From JAFAXD01 sp035472475 (lineage in GTDB: Bacteria; Pseudomonadota; Alphaproteobacteria; Rhizobiales; Xanthobacteraceae), in assembly GCA_035472475.1 (NCBI GenBank), contig DATIPA010000068.1:1-64000 (forward strand): DNA of 64,000 bases, written 5' to 3'. Every line of letters starts with the position of its first letter. The first letter of the stretch is position 1. Both the position numbers and the translations under genes were made by a program. The notes beneath the pieces were generated by a model. The model saw nothing but the letters and a program-made list of their open reading frames with translations. It was not told the origin of the DNA and did no database searches. Shown in pieces: positions 43,443 to 51,716 of this stretch.

Positions 43443-43829
43443 TCACCCGCCCCGTTTTGCCGTGACCTCGATCTCGACCTGCATCTCGGGCCGCAACAGC
43501 CCGGCAATGACGAAGATCGCCGCGGCCGGCCGGATGTCGCGAAACACCTCGCCACACACCGCGAGCACCGCATCGGCGTCGGTGCGGTCGAGGATGTAGT
43601 AGCGGGCCCGCACCACGTCGGCGAGGCCGAAGCCCGCTTCATCCAAGGCCCGCGAGATCGTGCGGAAGCAGTTGCGCGTCTGCTCGGCCACGTCGGGCGG
43701 CATCTGCATCGTGGCGTAGTCGTAGCCGGTGGTCCCGGCCACAAAGCAGAAATCGCCGTCTACGACCGCGCGGCTATAGCCGGCAGTCTTTTCGAACGGC
43801 GAGCCGGTGGAGATCAGACGTCGGGTCAT
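43443..43829 (-). CDS. RidA (YjgF/YER057c/UK114) family protein
   Basis: 128 residues of the RidA fold. The start MTRRLISTGSPFEKTAGYSRAVV leads to GDFCFVAGTTGYDYATMQMP and the closing LLRPEMQVEIEVTAK, in which the Arg that binds the carboxylate in enamine/imine deaminases is retained. The family hydrolyses reactive imines or acts on related small molecules. The ATG at 43829 was chosen; the frame runs upstream to 43886, into the intergenic palindrome. Divergent from mesaconyl-CoA hydratase. Confidence 0.88.
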   Translation of the reverse strand: MTRRLISTGSPFEKTAGYSRAVVDGDFCFVAGTTGYDYATMQMPPDVAEQTRNCFRTISRALDEAGFGLADVVRARYYILDRTDADAVLAVCGEVFRDIRPAAAIFVIAGLLRPEMQVEIEVTAKRGG

Positions 43830-43885
43830 GGCACGGCGAGAGCGTTCCTGATGCGGAAGCCGGCAAATAGTAGCCTTTGGTTTCA

Positions 43886-43914
43886 AGTTCCTATCCGCAG
43901 TGATGATAGGAACT
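43886..43914. promoter_or_regulatory. Perfect inverted repeat between divergent ridA and mch
   Basis: AGTTCCTATC at 43886-43895 is the exact reverse complement of GATAGGAACT at 43905-43914, with nine bases between them. The arms are therefore about 19 bases apart centre to centre, close to two helical turns and typical of a dimeric repressor or activator site. It is 50 bases upstream of the mch ATG and just upstream of the ridA start. No regulator gene is adjacent. Confidence 0.6.
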
Positions 43915-43963
43915 AATATCCATTGCCGGTAACTTGGCGGCAGTCCACCGGTAGAGTTGTGCC

Positions 43964-45013
43964 ATGGGCAAGGCCAATCCTGGCAACTTTTTCGAGGATT
44001 TCCGGGTCGGCCAGGTCATCCAGCACGCGACCCCGCGCACGCTGACGGTCGGCGACGTCGCGCTCTATACCGCGCTCTACGGGTCGCGCTTTGCGGTGCA
44101 ATCCTCCGACGCGTTTGCGCAGGCGATCGGCTACCCCTTCGCCCCGATCGACGACCTGCTCGTGTTCCATGTCGTGTTCGGCAAGACGGTTCCCGACATC
44201 TCGCTCAACGCGGTTGCCAACCTCGGCTATGGAGATTGCCGGTTCCTGGCGGCGGTTTATCCCAACGACACCTTGAGCGCCGCATCCGAGGTTATCGGGC
44301 TGCGCGAGAATTCGTGCCACAAGACCGGCGTTGTTTATGTGCGGTCAACCGGCACCAACCAGGACGGTGAGAAGGTCCTCGAGTATGTGCGCTGGGTAAT
44401 GGTGCACAAGCGCAGCGAAGCCGCGCCCGCCCCGGGTGATCATGTTCCGGAGCTGCCCAAGAGCGTCGAGCCAACGCAACTCGGCAGCGCCTGTCCCGCA
44501 ATCGACATCAGGGCTTACGACACGGAGCTCGCCGGGAGCACGGCGCGGTGGGGCGATTACGCGGTTGGCGAGAAGATCGATCATGTCGACGGCATCACCG
44601 TCGAGGAGGCCGAGCACCAGCTCGCAACCCGGCTCTACCAAAACACGGCGCGCGTCCACTTCAACCTCTTCACCGAGGCGCACGGGCGCTTCGGCCGCCG
44701 CCTGATCTACGGAGGGCATGTCATCTCGCTCGCGCGTGCGCTGTCGTTCAATGGCCTTGCCAATGCATTCCACGTCGCGGCGATCAACGGCGGCCGTCAT
44801 GTGGCGCCGCTGTTCGCCGGCTTGACCGTGTTTGCCTGGTCCGAGGTACTGGACAAGGTGACGCTGCCGGAACGCGACGACGTCGGTGCACTGCGATTGC
44901 GCACGGTCGCGACCAAGGATCAGCCCTGCGGCGCCTTTCCGTTGCACGCCGGCGACAAGGACGACCCGTCCGTCATCCTCGATCTCGATTATTGGGTGCT
45001 GCTGCCGCGGTAG
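43964..45013 (+). CDS. mch: Mesaconyl-CoA hydratase-like double-hotdog MaoC protein
   Basis: 349-residue two-hotdog hydratase. It starts NPGNFFEDFRVGQVIQHATPRTL, and continues TALYGSRFAVQSSDAFAQ, DLLVFHVVFGKTVPDISLNAVANLGYG and SEVIGLRENS-KTGVVYVRSTG; this pattern matches Rhodobacter mesaconyl-CoA hydratase of the ethylmalonyl-CoA and methylaspartate-type pathways. It would interconvert mesaconyl-CoA and methylmalyl-CoA. In Rhodobacter it sits by mcl1; here the lyase candidate at 34.7-35.5 kb is 8 kb away and more CitE-like. I identify it by recalled resemblance, not alignment. Confidence 0.82.
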   Translation: MGKANPGNFFEDFRVGQVIQHATPRTLTVGDVALYTALYGSRFAVQSSDAFAQAIGYPFAPIDDLLVFHVVFGKTVPDISLNAVANLGYGDCRFLAAVYPNDTLSAASEVIGLRENSCHKTGVVYVRSTGTNQDGEKVLEYVRWVMVHKRSEAAPAPGDHVPELPKSVEPTQLGSACPAIDIRAYDTELAGSTARWGDYAVGEKIDHVDGITVEEAEHQLATRLYQNTARVHFNLFTEAHGRFGRRLIYGGHVISLARALSFNGLANAFHVAAINGGRHVAPLFAGLTVFAWSEVLDKVTLPERDDVGALRLRTVATKDQPCGAFPLHAGDKDDPSVILDLDYWVLLPR

Positions 45014-45120
45014 CTGCATGCCGAGTTTTACTGGGGCATGTACTCATAAATAGCCCGGCCTGTTCGGTCTTGGGCAAAGCGGACTTTGAGCCGATATCGC
45101 GGAATGACAGTACTAATCCC

Positions 45121-46992
45121 ATGACCACGGAAAAAAAGGCCAACCCTTGGCAGCTGGCGCTGACTGCGATCGGCATCGTGTACGGCGACATCGGTACCAG
45201 TCCGCTCTACGCGTTTTCGATCGCCCTGCACGCAACTGGAAGCCCAGTCCCGACGCCGGGAGACGTACTTGGGATTATCTCGCTCATCTTCTGGGCGATC
45301 ATGCTTATGGTTTCTCTCAAATACGTCGTCTTCGTCCTTCGAGCCGACAATGACGGCGAAGGCGGCATTCTGGCACTTCTGTCACTGGTAGAGCCGGACC
45401 AGAGCGCGGGTAGAACTCGATTGCCGATCGTCGTGATGCTTGGCGTTGCCGGGGCCGCGCTGCTTTACGGCGATGGGATCATCACTCCGGCGATCTCCGT
45501 GCTTTCCGCCATGGAAGGCCTAAAGCTCGCGACCCCTGCGGCCGGCCCATTCATTGTACCGGTCACCCTCGCAATTTTGATTGTCCTGTTCGTCATCCAA
45601 CGGCACGGGACCACGATGATCGGGCGGTTTTTCGGCCCGGTGATGGTGACCTGGTTTGTCGTCATCGGCGGGCTAGGCGCGGTCAATGTTTGGGGCGCAC
45701 CGAGTGTCATCCGGGCGATCAATCCGCTCGAGGCCGTACGGTTTCTGAGTGCGAACCCGCTGATCTCGTTCGCGGTGTTTGGCGCGATCTTTCTTACCAT
45801 CACGGGCGGCGAGGCGCTCTATGCGGACATGGGCCACGTGGGCGCGACGGCGATCCGGCGGGCCTGGTTCGCACTGGTGTTACCGGCGCTGCTCCTGAAT
45901 TATTTCGGCCAGGGGGCGCTCGTCCTTAGTGATCCTACTGCAGTCGAGAACCCCTTCTACCGGCTGGCGCCGCCGTGGGCGCTTATACCCATGGTCGTGC
46001 TTGCCGGCATGGCAACGATCATTGCGTCACAGGCGCTGATCTCGGGCATTTTTTCGCTGACCCGACAGGCGATACAAATGGGGTTTTGTCCACTTGCCAG
46101 GATCGTTCCGACGTCGAGCGAAGAGGCTGGCCAAGTCTACGTGCCGATCGCCAACTGGCTGTTGATGGTCGCCACCTTGCTGATTGTCGTGCTGTTCCAG
46201 TCGTCTGCCAACCTCGCCGCCGCCTATGGTATCGCCGTGTCGGCCACGATGCTGATAACGACGATTTTGCTTTATCGGGCGATGGTGACGTGGTGGCCGC
46301 GTGTCCTAGTCGTGCCGATCATCGTGGCCTTCGCCATCGTCGACACAGTGTTCCTTGCGTCCAATTCCTTGAAAATCGTCGATGGCGGCTGGATTCCGAT
46401 CGTGATCGGCGCTCTGGTGGCAACCGTGATGCTGAGCTGGCATCGCGGCTCATCGGTGGTGCGGCGTCAGTTGTCCGACATGTCGATGCCGCTTGCCAAG
46501 TTCGTCGACAACATCGACCAGATGGTCGTGGCCCGTGTCGCAGGGACGGGCGTATGGCTAACGAAAGTTGCTCACGGCGCATCGCCGATGCTGCTGCATC
46601 ACATCAGGCACAATCAGGTCGTGCATGAGGCCGTCGTGCTTCTGACTCACGTCCGCGATCGACGGCCGCGCGTGCCGTTCCCCGAGCGCCATTCAGTTCA
46701 CCGCCTCGGCAACGGCTGCTATCATATCCAGGTGCGCCTCGGTTACATGCAGACGCCCGCTCTCCCACTCACGCTCGAGAATTGCCAACCCCTCGGCTTC
46801 GACGCCGATATCAAGAATGTTCATTATTATGTTGCCCGCGAAACGGTTGTGCGCCGGGCAGAGGGCTCCGCGATGGGACCAATCGGATTTGGAGTCTTTG
46901 CGTTTCTAACCCGCAACGCCAGCCGCGCGCCCGACTTCTTCCGAATTCCGCATGTGGAGGTATTCGAAGTGGGATTTAGACTTGAGATATGA
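45121..46992 (+). CDS. kup: Kup-type potassium uptake protein
   Basis: 623-residue KUP/HAK/KT family K+ transporter. The N-terminus ALTAIGIVYGDIGTSPLYAF is the family signature; VFVLRADNDGEGGILALLSL and GDGIITPAISVLSAMEGL follow. Twelve hydrophobic segments occupy residues 10-440, then a cytosolic C-terminal tail. Driven by proton symport in other species. The ATG at 45121 begins the signature; the frame is open far upstream without a better start. The 107-base gap to mch holds no obvious hairpin. Confidence 0.95.
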   Translation: MTTEKKANPWQLALTAIGIVYGDIGTSPLYAFSIALHATGSPVPTPGDVLGIISLIFWAIMLMVSLKYVVFVLRADNDGEGGILALLSLVEPDQSAGRTRLPIVVMLGVAGAALLYGDGIITPAISVLSAMEGLKLATPAAGPFIVPVTLAILIVLFVIQRHGTTMIGRFFGPVMVTWFVVIGGLGAVNVWGAPSVIRAINPLEAVRFLSANPLISFAVFGAIFLTITGGEALYADMGHVGATAIRRAWFALVLPALLLNYFGQGALVLSDPTAVENPFYRLAPPWALIPMVVLAGMATIIASQALISGIFSLTRQAIQMGFCPLARIVPTSSEEAGQVYVPIANWLLMVATLLIVVLFQSSANLAAAYGIAVSATMLITTILLYRAMVTWWPRVLVVPIIVAFAIVDTVFLASNSLKIVDGGWIPIVIGALVATVMLSWHRGSSVVRRQLSDMSMPLAKFVDNIDQMVVARVAGTGVWLTKVAHGASPMLLHHIRHNQVVHEAVVLLTHVRDRRPRVPFPERHSVHRLGNGCYHIQVRLGYMQTPALPLTLENCQPLGFDADIKNVHYYVARETVVRRAEGSAMGPIGFGVFAFLTRNASRAPDFFRIPHVEVFEVGFRLEI

Positions 46993-47045
46993 CTGGCCGC
47001 GGGTCGACCGCTAGGCAGGACGTCGCCTCGCCCGGAACATAAGGG

Positions 47046-47933
47046 TCACCCCTTCGCCCGCAGATATTCCACCAGCTGCCGTGCATAGTTCGGCAGCTCC
47101 TCAAGATCGCGCACGCAGATCGTCAACTCGCGCAGCGCCCAGGAATCCTTGAGCGTGACCGTCGCAATCGCCATTGTCTTGGCGGCCCGCCGCGCCGTCG
47201 TCTCCGGCACGATGCCGATCCCGACATTGCTCTCGACCATCCGGCAGACCGCGTCGAAGCTGCGCAGCTGAATGCGCAGGCGCAACGGCTTGCCGATCCG
47301 GGCGGCCTTGTCCGACAGGAATCGCTGGATTGCGCTCGACCGGTCGAGCCCAACGAAATTCTGCTCCAGCACGTCCGCAAATGCGATCTCGCTGCGTTTG
47401 GCGAGCGCATGCCCGCGCGCCACCGCCAGCACGAAGCGATCCTTGCGGAACGGAAACGTGGTCAGTGCCCCGGTGTCGACCGTGCCGGCGACGATGCCGA
47501 TGTCGGCGACGCCTTCGGCGATTAGTCCGACGATTTCGTCGCTCAGCCGTTCCTCGAGCTCAACGCTGACCTGGGGGTGCGCGGCCAGAAATGCGGAAAG
47601 CGCCTCCGGCAGGAACTCGGCAAGCGCATTTGTATTCGACAGAACCCGGATCTGCCCCACCGACGCGCCGGCGAAAGCGCCAAGATCTTCGCGCAGCCGC
47701 TCGGTCTGCTGCAGGATCGCGCGCGCGTGGGTTAGCAATGCGCGCCCGGCCTGGGTTGGCGCCACGCCCTGGCGGCCGCGCGTGAGCAGCGGCGCGCCGA
47801 GCGACTCCTCCATGTGGCGGATGCGCGTCGACGCAGCACCGAGCGCAAGATTTGCCTTCAATGCGCCGCGCGTGATGCTGCCGGCCTCGACCACGTGCCG
47901 GAACAGGCTGAGATCGACCAGATCGAAATGCAT
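47046..47933 (-). CDS. LysR-family transcriptional regulator
   Basis: 295-residue LTTR. The N-terminal helix-turn-helix is FRHVVEAGSITRGALKANLALGAASTRIRHMEESLGAPLLTRG (seen as GSITRGALKANLALGAAS and IRHMEESLGAPLL), and the substrate-binding domain begins GQIRVLSNTNALAEFLPEAL. The ATG at 47931-47933 is a good family start. It is divergent from sdhC, with 239 bases between. The effector and targets are unknown; regulating sdh is possible but not shown. Confidence 0.9.
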   Translation of the reverse strand: MHFDLVDLSLFRHVVEAGSITRGALKANLALGAASTRIRHMEESLGAPLLTRGRQGVAPTQAGRALLTHARAILQQTERLREDLGAFAGASVGQIRVLSNTNALAEFLPEALSAFLAAHPQVSVELEERLSDEIVGLIAEGVADIGIVAGTVDTGALTTFPFRKDRFVLAVARGHALAKRSEIAFADVLEQNFVGLDRSSAIQRFLSDKAARIGKPLRLRIQLRSFDAVCRMVESNVGIGIVPETTARRAAKTMAIATVTLKDSWALRELTICVRDLEELPNYARQLVEYLRAKG

Positions 47934-48120
47934 TGTCTTCGTGCTTCGCGAAGGAACCCTACGCCATACGCTCATTGCACCGGGCTGTTCTCGAACCTAT
48001 TGTTTCGCCATCGGCGAAGCAAGGCGGCCTTACCCGGGAGCCGCCGGTTTCGGCCCGGGACATGCAAGTCGCTGCGGTGTGCGCAGCTCGGCGCGGCGCA
48101 GACATTGCAACGGCCCATAT

Positions 48121-48137
48121 TGCGACCGCCGGTCGCA
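48121..48137. promoter_or_regulatory. Perfect palindrome upstream of sdhC
   Basis: TGCGACCG at 48121-48128 is the reverse complement of CGGTCGCA at 48130-48137, with a single central C. The site is 35 bases upstream of the sdhC ATG and 188 bases from the LysR start, so it is well placed for an operator or a promoter-proximal hairpin. LysR family sites are usually T-N11-A, which this does not resemble, so another regulator should be considered. Confidence 0.45.
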
Positions 48138-48172
48138 TTCGATAGGAACGTGCGGGTTCTCGGAGATTGATT

Positions 48173-48589
48173 ATGGCCAATACCAAAACTCCGCCCGAGC
48201 TGACCCGCCCGCTGTCACCGCATCTCCAGATTTACCGCCCGATGCTGACGATGGTGATGTCGATCGTCCATCGCATCACTGGGGGGGCGCTTTATGTCGG
48301 GACCCTGCTGCTGGCGTGGTGGCTGCTGGCGGTCGCGTCGGGACCCAACGCGTACGCGAGCTTCCAGATGATCGCCGGGAGCTTCATCGGCCGGCTCGTG
48401 CTGCTGGGCTACACCTGGGCCCTGTTGCATCACATGCTCGGCGGTCTTCGCCATCTGATCTGGGATACCGGGCGCGGGTTCGGTCCGGCCGAGCGCGAAT
48501 GGATGGCGCGCGCCACCCTGTTCGGCTCGATCACGCTGACCCTGCTGCTATGGCTTTTCGTCTATCTGGTCTCCGGGGGGCTGCGATGA
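48173..48589 (+). CDS. sdhC: Succinate dehydrogenase cytochrome b556 subunit
   Basis: 138-residue membrane anchor of complex II. The N-terminal RPLSPHLQIYRPMLTMVMSIVHRITG carries the Ser/Arg of the quinone site (SIVHRITG), and HHMLGGLRHLIWD supplies the heme ligand His. Three transmembrane helices are visible. The ATG at 48173 follows CGGAGA; the stop overlaps sdhD as ATGA. Confidence 0.95.
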   Translation: MANTKTPPELTRPLSPHLQIYRPMLTMVMSIVHRITGGALYVGTLLLAWWLLAVASGPNAYASFQMIAGSFIGRLVLLGYTWALLHHMLGGLRHLIWDTGRGFGPAEREWMARATLFGSITLTLLLWLFVYLVSGGLR

Positions 48590-48969
48590 GGGAGATGCGC
48601 ACACCGCTCGGCCGCGTCCGCGGCCTTGGCTCGGCCAAGACCGGAACCGAGGATTTCTGGCATCAGCGCCTGACTGCGATGGCCAACATCCCGCTGGTTA
48701 TTGCCGGTGTCGTCATCGTTATTTCGCTGGTTGGTCGCAATCATGCGGCGGCGGCGCAGATTCTCGGCTCGCCGCTCATCGCCATCCTGATGCTGCTGTT
48801 CATCATTTCGGTGACCTATCACATGCGTATCGGCATGCAGGTGATCATCGAGGATTACGTGCATGAAGAGACGAGCAAGATCGCCCTCATCGTATTGAAC
48901 ACGTTTTACACAATCGCGGTCGCGCTGGTGTCGGCGTTCGCCATTCTGAAGCTCTCGTTCGGAGTCTAG
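48586..48969 (+). CDS. sdhD: Succinate dehydrogenase membrane anchor subunit
   Basis: 127-residue anchor with three transmembrane helices. The start MREMRTPLGRVRGLGSAKTGTEDFWHQRLTA is typical of alphaproteobacterial SdhD (seen here as RTPLGRVRGLGSAK and DFWHQRLTA), and ISVTYHMRIGMQVIIEDYVHEE carries the heme/quinone-side residues. ATGA overlap with sdhC and four bases to sdhA show a tight operon. Confidence 0.93.
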   Translation: MREMRTPLGRVRGLGSAKTGTEDFWHQRLTAMANIPLVIAGVVIVISLVGRNHAAAAQILGSPLIAILMLLFIISVTYHMRIGMQVIIEDYVHEETSKIALIVLNTFYTIAVALVSAFAILKLSFGV

Positions 48970-48972
48970 AGC

Positions 48973-50802
48973 ATGCCTACCAACGGAAGCGGCGCGCCTG
49001 CGGTCGGCGGCCGCGCTTACCCGATCGAGGATCACGCCTACGACGTGGTGGTCGTGGGGGCCGGCGGATCTGGCCTGCGCGCAACGGTCGGCTGCAGCGA
49101 GGCCGGGCTGAAAACCGCATGCATCACCAAGGTGTTTCCGACCCGCTCCCACACGGTGGCGGCGCAAGGCGGCATCGCGGCTGCGCTGGGCAACATGAGC
49201 GAGGACGACTGGCGCTGGCACATGTACGACACGGTCAAGGGCTCGGATTGGCTCGGCGACCAGGACGCGATCGAATACATGTGCCGGCATGCACCCGCGG
49301 CGGTTTACGAGCTTGAGCATTGGGGCTTGCCGTTCTCGCGCCGTGAGGAAGACGGCAAGATCTACCAGCGCCCGTTCGGCGGCATGACGACCCACTATGG
49401 CAAGGGTACCGCGCAGCGCACCTGCGCCGCCGCGGACCGCACCGGCCACGCGATGCTGCACACGCTCTACGGTGCCGCGCTCAAGCATCAGGCCGAGTTC
49501 TTTATCGAGTACTTCGCCATCGACCTGATCATGGACGACGATGGCCGCTGCCGCGGCGTGATCGCGCTGAAGCTCGACGACGGCTCCCTGCACCGGTTCA
49601 GCGCCCACGTGACCATCATCGCGACCGGCGGTTACGGGCGCGCCTACGCCTCGTGCACCGGCGCCCACACCCAGACCGGCGACGGCAACGCCATGGTGCT
49701 GCGCGCCGGGTTGCCGCTGCAGGATATGGAGTTCGTGCAATTCCATCCGACGGGCATTTACGGCGCCGGCTGCCTGATCACCGAAGGCTCACGCGGCGAA
49801 GGCGGCTACCTGGTCAACTCGGAGGGCGAGCGCTTCATGGAGCGCTACGCGCCCTCCGCCAAGGACCTCGCGTCGCGCGACGTGGTTTCGCGCGCCATGA
49901 CGATCGAGATCCGCGAAGGGCGCGGGGTCGGGGAGAAGAAGGATCACATCTTCCTGCATCTCGATCATCTCGATCCGAAGATCCTGCAAGAGCGGCTGCC
50001 GGGAATTTCCGAAAGCGCACGCATCTTTGCCGGCTGCGACGTCTCGCGCGAGCCGATCCCTGTGCTCCCGACCGTGCACTACAACATGGGCGGCATCGCC
50101 ACCAACTATCACGGCGAGGCGGTGATTAAGAAAGACGGCAATGTCGATCACATCGTTCCGGGCTTGATGGCGCTCGGCGAAGCAGCCTGCGTATCGGTGC
50201 ACGGCGCCAATCGGCTCGGGTCCAACTCGTTGATCGACTTGGTTGTGTTCGGCCGCGCCGCCGCCATGCGGTGTGCCGAGCTTATTCAGCCGGACGAGAA
50301 ACACAGCGACCTGCCCAAGGATTCGGCCGAGCGTTCGCTGACCAGGCTCGACAAGTTCCGTTATGCCAACGGCTCGACGCCGACTGCCGAGTTGCGGACC
50401 CGTATGCAAGGGGTCATGCAAAACAACTGCGCGGTATTCCGAACCGGCGAGATTCTCCAGGAAGGCTCCAAGCTGATCCACGAGGTTATGAGTGGAGTTG
50501 CCGACGTGCGGGTGTTTGACCACTCGCTGATCTGGAACTCGGATCTGGTCGAGACGTTGGAGTTCGACAACCTCATCGTGCAGGCGGTCGTGACCATGGA
50601 TTCTGCCGGCAACCGCACCGAAAGCCGCGGCGCACACGCGCGCGAGGACTACCCCGAGCGCGACGACAAGGACTGGATGAAGCACACGCTGGCGTGGCTC
50701 GACCCCAAGACCGGCAAGGCTACGTTCGATTTCCGGCCGGTGCACGCCTACACCATGACCAACGAGGTTCAGTACATCGAGCCGAAGGCCAGGGTGTATT
50801 GA
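48973..50802 (+). CDS. sdhA: Succinate dehydrogenase flavoprotein subunit
   Basis: 609 residues. FAD site VVVGAGGSGLRATV, then the FAD-attachment His60 in RSHTVAAQGGIAAALGN. HPTGIYGAGCLITEGSRGEGG, the Arg of the active site in RLGSNSLIDLVVFGRAAA (substrate/FAD closure), and TMTNEVQYIEPKAR at the C-terminus are characteristic. It oxidises succinate in the TCA cycle, at the cytoplasmic face of complex II. Confidence 0.97.
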   Translation: MPTNGSGAPAVGGRAYPIEDHAYDVVVVGAGGSGLRATVGCSEAGLKTACITKVFPTRSHTVAAQGGIAAALGNMSEDDWRWHMYDTVKGSDWLGDQDAIEYMCRHAPAAVYELEHWGLPFSRREEDGKIYQRPFGGMTTHYGKGTAQRTCAAADRTGHAMLHTLYGAALKHQAEFFIEYFAIDLIMDDDGRCRGVIALKLDDGSLHRFSAHVTIIATGGYGRAYASCTGAHTQTGDGNAMVLRAGLPLQDMEFVQFHPTGIYGAGCLITEGSRGEGGYLVNSEGERFMERYAPSAKDLASRDVVSRAMTIEIREGRGVGEKKDHIFLHLDHLDPKILQERLPGISESARIFAGCDVSREPIPVLPTVHYNMGGIATNYHGEAVIKKDGNVDHIVPGLMALGEAACVSVHGANRLGSNSLIDLVVFGRAAAMRCAELIQPDEKHSDLPKDSAERSLTRLDKFRYANGSTPTAELRTRMQGVMQNNCAVFRTGEILQEGSKLIHEVMSGVADVRVFDHSLIWNSDLVETLEFDNLIVQAVVTMDSAGNRTESRGAHAREDYPERDDKDWMKHTLAWLDPKTGKATFDFRPVHAYTMTNEVQYIEPKARVY

Positions 50803-50862
50803 GGGCGAGCTAAGTACATGCTGAGCGACGCCTGAACATGATCGAGGCATAGGAAAAGCGAT

Positions 50863-51651
50863 ATGGTCCAATTCACGCTACCCAAGAACTCCAAGATCAT
50901 GGATGGCCAGACCTGGCCGCTCAAGCACAAAGCCAAGGGCAACAAGGGCACGCGCGCCTATCGCATCTATCGCTTCGATCCCGACAGCGGCGCCAATCCG
51001 CGCATGGACACCTACACGGTCGATCTCGACGATTGCGGGCCGATGGTTCTCGACGCGCTGATCTGGATCAAGAACAAGATCGACCAGACGCTGACCTTCC
51101 GCCGGTCCTGTCGCGAGGGCGTCTGCGGCTCCTGTGCGATGAACATCGACGGCACAAACACGCTCGCCTGCACCAAGGATATGGCCGACGTGACCGGCAC
51201 CGTCCGCATCTACCCGCTGCCGCATCAGCCGGTGGTCAAGGACCTGGTGCCCGACCTGACCAACTTCTACGCCCAGCATGCCTCGGTCGAACCCTGGCTC
51301 AAGACCGACAGCGCGACGCCGCAGAAGGAATGGCGGCAGAGCCACGAGGATCGGGTCAAGCTCGACGGGCTCTACGAATGCATTTTGTGCGCGTGCTGCT
51401 CGACCGCGTGCCCGAGCTATTGGTGGAACTCGGAGCGCTTCCTGGGACCGGCGGCGTTGTTGCAGGCGGCGCGCTGGCTTGACGATTCGCGCGATGAGAA
51501 GAGCGGCGAGCGGCTCGACGATCTCGAGGATCCGTTCCGGCTCTACCGCTGCCACACCATCATGAACTGCGCCAAGGCCTGTCCCAAGAGTCTCAATCCC
51601 GCCAAGGCGATTGCCGAGACCAAACGCAAGCTGGTCGAACGGCAGGTGTAA
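50863..51651 (+). CDS. sdhB: Succinate dehydrogenase iron-sulfur subunit
   Basis: 262 residues with all three clusters: the plant-type [2Fe-2S] ligands Cys83, Cys88, Cys91 and Cys103 (RSCREGVCGSCAMN and ACTKDM), and the C-terminal [4Fe-4S]/[3Fe-4S] sets in CILCACCSTACPSYWW and CHTIMNCAKACPKSL. The ATG follows a 60-base gap from sdhA with AGGAAAAGCG upstream. Confidence 0.97.
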   Translation: MVQFTLPKNSKIMDGQTWPLKHKAKGNKGTRAYRIYRFDPDSGANPRMDTYTVDLDDCGPMVLDALIWIKNKIDQTLTFRRSCREGVCGSCAMNIDGTNTLACTKDMADVTGTVRIYPLPHQPVVKDLVPDLTNFYAQHASVEPWLKTDSATPQKEWRQSHEDRVKLDGLYECILCACCSTACPSYWWNSERFLGPAALLQAARWLDDSRDEKSGERLDDLEDPFRLYRCHTIMNCAKACPKSLNPAKAIAETKRKLVERQV

Positions 51652-51675
51652 GCACAGACGTGCCGCGCCGATTGT

Positions 51676-51708
51676 GATGGGTTTCGCCCGCGCGCAACCC
51701 ATCCTACG
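51676..51708. repeat. GATGGGTT...AACCCATC palindromic repeat, copy B
   Basis: GATGGGTT and AACCCATC flank a GC-rich loop (TCGCCCGCGCGC), followed by CTACG. It lies just after the sdhB stop and 9 bases before the Bug receptor start at 51717. Same family as 19181-19218; common in Bradyrhizobium-type genomes. Possible terminator or stabilising hairpin of the sdh mRNA. Confidence 0.75.
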
Positions 51709-51716
51709 ATGCCAGC

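Noticed and set aside
44548..45120. N-terminal extension of kup by nearly 200 codons
   Set aside because: Overlaps mesaconyl-CoA hydratase; the KUP signature begins right after ATG 45121.
48562..49746. 394-codon antisense frame over sdhD/sdhA
   Set aside because: Shadow of sdhA coding; no start signal or domain.
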